In this document: positions 55,927 through 64,000 of the stretch, piece by piece
Numbering within the stretch: position 1 is the stretch's first letter
Layout of the letters: the number at the start of each line of letters is the position of its first letter
DNA from: Lindgomyces ingoldianus
Taxonomy: Eukaryota; Ascomycota; Dothideomycetes; Pleosporales; Lindgomycetaceae
Assembly: GCF_010093535.1 (NCBI RefSeq)
Contig: NW_022985170.1
Coordinates: 1,341,013 to 1,405,012, forward strand
Length of the DNA stretch: 64,000 nucleotides
Reading direction: 5' to 3'
Program-made: the position numbers and the translations under genes
Notes under the pieces: generated by a model
Told to the model about the DNA's origin: nothing
What the model saw: the letters and a program-made list of their open reading frames with translations, nothing else
Database searches by the model: none

Positions 55927-58900
55927 GGGTGGAGAGGGATTCCTGCTGGCAAGTATGCTTATGATATGACGACATAACGATCTAGATAAAAGTTTTTTTT
56001 ATTTTAATACTGTTAGGTCTGTTTTGATGCGTGTGCTGGTGGTACACGGTTTACTAAGCTGTAGGGGAGATTCTTGAATATTTTAGCTAATATTGGACCT
56101 GGAGTGCCTTCGACATGGGGTCTTTTGGAGCCAAATGATTGCGGGAGCCTCTAAGTTGGGGTTTCGGTCTAGTGGGGAAGATGTCGAATCCTTGCTCCCT
56201 TTTTCTAGGTTCCTTTTAACAGAAACATGTCAAGACACAATCCACCAGAATCCACCATATTTCCGAGCCGTAGTAAGCCAGGCATCTCTCAGAGTCTCCT
56301 ACGTGGGTTTCCGAATTAATGGGAATGCTGTTGGATCCTTGCCCCCTTCCCTAGGCGATCTTCACGCTCAGAAATCCTTCAAGGAGATTGGACATGGCCA
56401 GTTTTCTGCAAGGCTGATAGCAACCGCGGGAGCCAGATACCCCCTCGTGCCCCTTAGGGCTGATGTTGCTAGTTGAAATCAAAAAGGGGTACGAAGGAAC
56501 CTGAGGGTGTTGAAGAATACTATACGAATATGAGTATTAAAGGCTGGTGTTGATATCAGGCCTATCTGTATAGGGCTCTTCGACTTTCCAACCATGTCTC
56601 ATCGTCACAGAGACGTCGGTCACACCGATATTGAAGGTAAGGAACTAGGCCCGTCCTGTAGTGGCCACCGTTAGCACACGATGCCAATATGTCTGGAATC
56701 CCTTGTGAGTGTTCTCGAAGTCGTCAAAATAGCGAAGAGGAGAAGGGGACCAAGGCGCGGGAGGGTTGGCTCTTCGAGCACGAAGGTTGGGGTTGGAGAT
56801 GATAACGAGCTTCGGTATAGAGCTTCGGACTTCCAAGCCTTCCATGCGTCTCTTGAAGACGCTTGCGCGGTGCCGGTGTCGCCGCAAACGAAGTCCCCGC
56901 CATCTATTATCTGCCAATTCTTCCAATATGCTTACGACCGCCATCAGGGATGTCTGCGGAATAAAATGGCGATGGCGATGGCGATGGCGAATGGCATCCT
57001 TCTGTCCTGTCAGCTATTAAAAGCAGTGGAATTGAGGCGGGAACTAAGGTTGCGATCAAGCAAGTTGTGTAGGGCATTCATTACATCCCCTGGCCTTGTT
57101 GAGTATCGTGTCGCCGTACTCGAGTTGGCCAGCGAAGCTCGAGTCCGGACTTGAGTGTCATTCCGCTCGACTTACTTGATACTCTAAAGTTTTCCGTAGG
57201 CGCCGCCGAGGTTACACGAGAGTCCAAGACGAAGAATCTGGTTTGGCCAGCTTTCTGTGTGGTGCGATGATAACAGAGCTTGAGGTAGGACACTAGGTGG
57301 ATACTTGCTTGTGTAGAAGCCTCCCTGTCGCTCCGAATCCCTACAGCGGTCGACTAAGTATCATTCATGTATTGTTAACGAACCCCTAGAGCTTGGAGGA
57401 CGGCGCGCTCAGACCAGTCGGCTCTCTCTTTCCCAATCAATCAACCTTTTTTTGTTACTGTGGGGCTAGCAGGGGAAGAAGCGAGGGCGGTGGCTGTCAG
57501 CGCGCTCTTATATCAAGGTAGCCACTGGAGGAAAAGCTTACCTGTGTAGGGTCCCTGTCTTCGACATGGCGCTGAACGATCGACGGCTGGTGTTACCTTG
57601 GACTCACTGAGTATCAAGTCGTCATCCTTAACGTACTAGTGGAGTTTGTCGGCTGGTCGAGCAATCTGTTACGACTAACAGCTTCTTGATCTATCGAGGG
57701 GGCTATGTTGTCGTTGTCGCGTCGGGCTTTAAGGGATGGAATAGAGCGGACGGGTTCCTAGAGGAACTCTGCTTTCTTGTGTGCGACTGCTCACACGAAT
57801 GCGGACATAATAAGAGAATGTACTAATTGGCAGGGCATTTGCTGAGCAAGGGGGGATCAGCTTACTACTTCCCCTTAAGCTCATGGAGGCTCTCGTCTTC
57901 GCCTGCTCGATACGGGTATAGGCAAGTTCCTGGTTGAGAGTTTACTGTAGTGGCCGTTGCGGATACAAAGGGGGTCCTGCTTCCATCTACACAGAAACCG
58001 GCATCAAGGCAAGCACCATCAACAAGCTTACAGTGCGGTGCAAGGCATCTTCTACCCTCCTTAGGCTATTAATAGGTGATCCACGTTCCTTTCTACCATC
58101 CTGAGCCTTTGCCGTTAGTTATTGACCGTGTGCAGCCCCCCAAAGACCGCTAGTGGTGAAGGAGGTCCCTCGCAAAGCAGGCAGACCGCAACGCCAAGAC
58201 CCAACCTTTTAAATCCTTCTTGCCCTACTGCTTCCATCTTTCCTCCACCACCCACTCCATCAACACCTTCATCTTCCCATTCTCCCACGGCCCTGCTCCA
58301 TCTCAAGCAATTCCTGCCTATCTTCCTCGAACTCTCTTCCCCATCCCCTAAGCTGTCTAGTGTTCTGCCGCACTCGCCGTATTCGCCGCCGCCGTCTTGA
58401 TGGCACACAAACACTACGAGACTTTTTTTCGACTCTCCAACGGTAAGAAGCCCTCTGCTACCCACCTCTGGGGATGATGACGGAGACCACTTTGTGGCTC
58501 CCCAGATACTTCGCACCAGAGAACCAGGACTCCCTTGGGGCTCAATGTACGATAACCATCACTACCTGTCTGACCCACCACCCATCCATACATATCACTC
58601 TACTCATTTTCGAGCTATTTGCTAACATAATCTGCCTCCCATAGACCACGCCACTCAAATATAGCAAGCGCCCTGCCCGGTCTTTTCGGTCATGATGTCG
58701 ACGCAGATGGATTCTTTTTAGCCAGCCGTAAGTTCTTACTCCTCCTTTTCCAATATAACCCCGTCTTCCTTCGTTCCTGCCTTCTTTCCTTTTACTCATG
58801 TTTGGAACTCCGGTCAAAAAATGGCCAGACGCACATTTCCATGGGGAAGAAAAATTCCCTGAACGATGTTTTTATGCGGTAGTGTCTTCCTTTTTGTAAC

Positions 58901-61039
58901 ATTTCTTCGAGCGACGCTGGTGACGACCACAATGAGGCATCGATGCTAGCTAGCGTGCAGAAACTACCCACTAGCGTCGGACGCTCATTTCTGGGTCGAA
59001 AATAAGCAGAGTTTAGGGTTCTCTGCCCACCAATCATGTCGACGGCCGAGTCCCTGAGCCCATGCATGTCCGCCAGCCGGGCATGTATGTGCTACAGGCA
59101 GGCGACCTGAACCCGAATGGACAATTGCCACCCCAATGTGACTCGACAATCTATGGGGCCGGTCCAATGGCAGTCCAGTAGTTAAGCCCTGGATTCTCTA
59201 CCTTGCTCTGTTCTTCGCTGATTTCAAACAGTAGATGTATCCCGGGGCCAGGAACTCGGTCGCCTACCCAATGGTGGAATAACAAGTAAGCTCCAGATTC
59301 CCTTACTTGTTCTTCACTGACTTCACATGGCAGATGTGTCTTGTGGCTTAGTGAGGTCCTGACCGAACTGGAGTTGGGGATTAGGTACCGGTACGGACAA
59401 AAGACTCACCCCGGGTCCCTAGCCGAGCTAGTTTTTCCCGAACGCTGTTTTATATGGCGGAGAGCGGAGAGGGAGGGACGTGGAACCAGGAGCCCAGTCA
59501 CCTGACTTGCGAAGCTTCCGACGCAGGGAGTCGGATGAATAGTTCCACCCTTCCATTGCACCATCAAGAGCGCACTGTAGCATTCTGTCGACCGCGCGTC
59601 AGCTTCACTCGTTCCCCACGCTCTATGTACATTAGTTTGCAACAAACAAGCTTTTAAATTTAATGTATGGCCCTTCACGTTGAGCGAGGTCGTTTACACT
59701 ACTATTGTCATGTATTCTTCACTGTTATGTGAAGTTCACCTTGCCGACACGTAAGGGCCCCGAGCTTATTCATTGGTACTATGACTTCGTATAGCATAGT
59801 AGCTCAAGGTACACGCTGCGTCCCTCAAAGTTTTCTAAACGCTTGGGTATAGAGGAATGTGTGTCCTTTCGAATCCAGCACTGTATACGCGCAGCATCAT
59901 AGTGAAGGAACCCTCATTTAACATCTTGCCAAAAATTTAGGATGAGTGAACACCATGTTAGCCTTTACTCTAGATTTTAATGTCTAACATCCGTCCCTAG
60001 GTCGCTGAAAATCCACTGTACCGGGAAATAGGCGGGGTACCTTGCTTTTAAGCAACTATAACTCTGCGCGCATGTTGATATTTTCCTATAATTTTGCATT
60101 AGTAGTGCGCTATGGTGACATTTGAGCATTTAGGACCTTTTTTAGCTATAAATTACGTTTACACTGTCGCCTTCATGGCTAATTCACAGAAAGCCTCTTT
60201 TCGTGGCGTGATAGGTTTACCTCCCCACAGCACCACCCACTGTCAAGCTCTTACCACTCTTAGTACTTATAAAAGGTTCTTGCCTAAACCTCAGAACTTT
60301 ACTACGATACTAAGAAGTCGTAATCGGCCTCTTGTCTACTATAGTGCGTAAATTCATGGAAGGTCGCCGCACTAACCTGTACATACGCCTGAAGCAATCG
60401 CTACCCCTGGTAGAGCAAAACAACTCTACATGTCTCGCGTAATTATAGTTATTGTTACCTAATTTATTTACGTTGGTTCAGCAAGCCCAAGCTTGTCACT
60501 AGCTGCGCGAAACCTGTGCACGATCTTAGCAAGCTAGCCATCAGCTCCACAGCCTTGCGACCCAAGACCAGCTTTGCTTTACTTTCAGTCAATATTCACT
60601 ATTTAATACATGAAAAGATACATATGTACGCTTATGGAAGTTTCTTACTCCGTATTTGTACCAACTAGTTCAGCGGTGAAGCCAAGCACTTCTGCCTAGC
60701 AGCCTTTCAGCCTTTCAGCTCGTGCGAACTGAATCAATTGCAACTCCTTCAACCATCTCTTCAGTTAGGTCCTTTTTGGGGGCTAGAGCACCTTTTCATC
60801 TACTAAACTTGACCATTTGTACAATGTTCAACTATTAATCCCCCCTTCAACTACGTTAATCCTCCACCTTCATACCTGACAGCCTTATACGTCAGGCCAC
60901 GCTCTATATACCATAATATCGTTAGAAAGGTAACGACACATTTAGACAACGTCCTCATGGTCCTTCCTATGCGTGCCATTTGTGTGCGCTTCGGTACCCA
61001 TAAATGCTTACTTAGTACACAATAGCAGGACTTTGAAAC
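55927..61039. other. Gene-poor segment of 5.1 kb
   Basis: No gene I can support. Noted content: an imperfect 60-bp direct duplication near 56155-56215 and 56300-56360; a GATGGC-type hexamer run at 56966-56990; splice-like signals around 58.4-58.8 kb beside a possible short exon reading HDVDADGFFLAS near 58700; and an imperfect duplication of about 50 bp at 59190 and 59290. These suggest decayed sequence rather than a working gene. Confidence 0.4.
56966..56990. repeat. (GATGGC)n hexamer run
   Basis: About four GATGGC units in the gene-poor segment; outside any supported coding sequence. Confidence 0.75.
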
Positions 61040-64000
61040 ATGTCTAAGAAACGGGCTGCCAGCGACGATGAAGTGCTCGCCTATTCCGAATCGAAGAAAT
61101 CAAAGATCGGGATTTCAAAGAGTGTCCTAATAGAAGGTTCTCAGCAGAATCTACAAAATGAGGCATATACCGTAGGCTGGATTTGCGCTATTACTACCGA
61201 ATATGTCGCAGCTCAAGCTTTCCTCGACGAAAAGCACGACGGACCGGAACATGTGCACGTTCATGACGAGAACGATTACACTCTTGGTCGAGTTGGGAAA
61301 CACAATGTCGTTATCGCCGTTCTACCTAACGGTGAATACGGTATTTCCTCTGCAGCAGGTGTCGCAAGCGATATGCTCCACACCTTTCCCAATATTAGAA
61401 TCGGGCTGATGGTTGGCATTGGTGGGGGCGCACCAACTCCCAAGCATGATATCCGTCTGGGTGATATCGTGGTCAGCGCTCCTTGTAATGGGAAGGGTGG
61501 TGTAATTCAATACGACTTCGGCAAAAATATCCAGGATCAGAGCTTCCAACTAACGAGGTTCTTGAACCAGCCACCAAAGGTCCTACGGGCGGCCATGAGT
61601 GGGCTCAAGGCAAAATACGAGCTAGACGGTCATCAGATTGACGAGGCTATTAACAGAATTCTGGAAGAGAAACCAAGACTGAAGAAATATAAACGGCCTA
61701 GTCCAGAAAGCGATAGACTATACCAGTCAACCGTCAAACATCCTCCAGACAATGAGAAAAACTGCACCGTGGTCTGTGGAGACCACCAGTCGGACTTAAG
61801 GCCGCGAGACGAACGAGCCGAAGGTGAAGATAATCCAGCAATCCACTACGGTCTGATTGCCTCGGCGAACCAATTAATGGAGAACGCTTTGCTTCGGGAC
61901 AAACTAGCAGAGGATAAGGGGGTCCTATGTTTTGAGACAGAAGCGGCAGGATTAGTGAACCAGTTCCCTTGTCTAGTTATTCGAGGCATTTGCGACTATT
62001 CCGACACTCATAAGAATGAGAGGTGGCAAGGATATGCAGCAATGGCAGCAGCTGCATATGCAAAGGATATTCTTTGCCGAATTGCTCCAAACAAGGTCGA
62101 GGCTGAGAAGAAGATCTCTGACCTTCTTTTATCTGGTTAGTTCACTTCGCTAAGTGTAGTGATCATTAGTTAACATTCAACAAGTGAAGAACGATATGAG
62201 TAAATTGCGATGCGATGTTCAAGACGCAAGGTCTGCTGTACAAGGCATATCATTCGAGCAGAAGCGAGGGAATATTGAAAGCTGGCTATCACCATCAGAT
62301 CCATCCACAAATTACAACAAGGCATTACAACAACGCCAGGAAGGCACAGGTTGCTGGTTCCTAAGCACTCCTGCGTACTTCCAATGGAAGACACAGCGGA
62401 ATTCCTCCTTGTGGCTTTACGGCATACCCGGATGTGGCAAGACAATCCTTAGTTCCACAATTATTGAAGACTTGGATAAGAAGCCCCCCGGATCAACTTT
62501 CCTCTACTTCTATTTCGACTTTAGCGATATCCACAAGCAGACACTTGAAAACATGGTCCGATCCCTAATTGGCCAGCTGTACTCCAAGTGTGAGAATACG
62601 CGGAAGCAATTGGATTCGCTCTTTTCCTCCTGTGAACGTGGGCGTCGTCAACCCAAATGCGAGTCACTTTGCCAGGTTCTCTCCCAAATGCTAGATCCCT
62701 TAGAAGACGTATATGTTGTTTTAGATGCCCTTGACGAGTGTTGTACGCGGATGGGGTCACACACTGAAGGATTGCTCTCATGGATAAGAGACCTGCTAGG
62801 CTCAAGGCAAAGAAATGTCCACCTTCTTGTGACAAGTCGGCCGGAGCAGGACATTCAATCAAAGTTGAACGACTTGGTTCACGAGGAGAATAGAATTCAC
62901 CTCCAGAGCAATCTTATCAGTGATGACATCTATGCCTACATTCACACTAGGGTAAGGGAGGGTGATGGTTTAAGGAGATGGCGAGAACGTCCTGAAGTTC
63001 AGGACGAGATTGAAGCCGCACTTGTCCAAAAGGCCAACGGCATGTGAGTAGGGTTTCAGTTTGCTATAGTCTTATTACCTAGAATAGTACACTAAGGTCA
63101 AATAGGTTTCGATGGGTTACATGCCAGATTGATGCGCTCGAAAACTGCTTGGAGTATCGCTCTCTCAAAAGGGCACTTGTCTCCCTCCCAAAAACATTAG
63201 ATGAAACTTACAGCAGAATTCTACAAGCTATTCCTTCCGAGCACAAGCAATACGCCACGATCATTCTTCAGCTTATTACATTCTCAGAGCGACCATTAAC
63301 GATCGAGGAGGCTGTTGATGCAATAGCAGTGGACACAAAGGGGAAACCATACTTTGATCCGAAGTACAGGATGCCTAATCCTCAAGAAATTTCGCGTTAT
63401 TGCTCAAGCTTAGTGGCTGTTGTTTCTATCACGGAGCATTCGAACAGGGGTAATCATGTGGAGCTTCAGTTGGCTCATTTCTCAGTGAAAGAATATCTGA
63501 TGTCGACTCGACTGGACAGCGATATCGCGCATGATTTTCAAGAGTCTACTGCTGGAGCAGCAATTGCAAAAACTTGTCTAGCGTATCTCCTGCACTTCAA
63601 CCAGAAAATTCCACGAAATGAGATTGTGAAGTGCTTTCCATTCGCACAATATTCAGCAAGATTCTGGATGAGAAATGCAGTAAGGGCTAAGGATTCAGAC
63701 AATACAGTGCTAGATTTCATTGAGCAGTTTTTCTGTGACCAGAAATGCTCATATGAAATCTGCTACAGCCTTTATAGACCAGATTTGCAATTCAACGGAC
63801 CGTATGAGGGCCAAGGGAACCCAGCACCGGCCTTGTATTATGCTGCATTTGGGGGCTTACTGCAGACGGTGAATTGCCTCTTAAACCGAGGTACCAACGT
63901 CAACACGCAGGGTGGAAGATACGGCAACGCACTCCAGGCAGCTTCATTTCGAGGCCACGAGCAGATTGTGAAGCTGCTGCTCGACAAGGACGCCGACGTC
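61040..64000 (+). CDS. PNP-NACHT-ankyrin NOD-like receptor (3' end beyond the window)
   Basis: Three exons so far, 61040-62135, 62185-63043 and 63106 to the window edge; introns of 49 and 62 nt (GTTAGT...AAG, GTGAGT...TAG). Residues about 44-355 form a nucleoside-phosphorylase-like domain ([51 protein letters not shown]). A NACHT ATPase follows: Walker [16 protein letters not shown] near residue 443, Walker [13 protein letters not shown] near 540, and [13 protein letters not shown] as sensor region. From about residue 890 ankyrin-type repeats begin ([36 protein letters not shown]) and run off the edge. Such proteins are fungal NLRs linked to non-self recognition and regulated cell death; the PNP domain acts as N-terminal effector or sensor. 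Ligand unknown. Confidence 0.93.

Noticed and set aside
56681..57154. 157-codon plus-strand frame
   Set aside because: No domain; contains a simple Met-Ala repeat from the GATGGC run and overlaps an antisense open frame.
58680..58735. Possible exon reading HDVDADGFFLAS between splice-like sites
   Set aside because: No neighbouring exon extends it into a protein I recognise.

Overview
The window looks like nuclear DNA of a filamentous ascomycete (Pezizomycotina). Genes are compact and broken by short introns (mostly 43-100 nt) with GTRAGT-like 5' sites, CTRAC-like branch points and YAG 3' ends. The gene set is typical (nst1, rho2, a PNP-NACHT-ankyrin receptor, a DUF3112-type membrane protein), and AT-rich tracts dominated by C-to-T/G-to-A change resemble repeat-induced point mutation (RIP). 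I cannot fix the class. Exon joins given below were worked out by hand from splice signals and reading-frame continuity.

Layout. 1-3.1 kb is an AT-rich repeat block holding a miniature LTR element with a 5-bp target duplication. At 3.13 kb lies a tRNA-His(GTG) gene whose T arm is split by an 86-nt insert with spliceosomal-intron signals; this is the most unusual item here. 3.7-12.7 kb carries ordinary genes: a RING-CH membrane E3 ligase, an unknown four-exon gene, a TANGO2-like protein, a small UPF0132-type membrane protein and an RS/coiled-coil protein. 13.1-14.6 kb is a secreted glycoside-hydrolase-like gene killed by five stop codons, each explainable by one transition, and a frameshift. 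16-18 kb is a seven-helix-type membrane protein.

18-30 kb is an accessory region. It holds a relic of an FAD oxidoreductase and a same-strand series of at least five serine/threonine-rich, single-pass membrane proteins. Two of these have a Kre9/Knh1-like ectodomain, and several carry an E-[LIM]-D-G cytoplasmic tail motif. One member is interrupted by a 1,034-bp deleted hAT transposon with an 8-bp target duplication. A solo LTR of the same family as the 5' element lies just beyond.

30-55.9 kb is conserved housekeeping DNA: rex2 and pol1 (divergent, sharing a promoter with MCB/E2F-like sites), bna5 and isa2 (divergent), an AAA ATPase, nst1 and rho2 (divergent), mrpl20, and the chitin-precursor enzyme pcm1. 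56-61 kb has no gene I can support. From 61 kb to the right edge is the 5' part of a PNP-NACHT-ankyrin NOD-like receptor, cut by the window end.

Cell-surface biology recurs: Rho2 signalling, UDP-GlcNAc synthesis for chitin, salt tolerance (Nst1) and the array of wall-facing membrane proteins. The genes are not an operon, and I infer no joint regulation beyond the shared divergent promoters.
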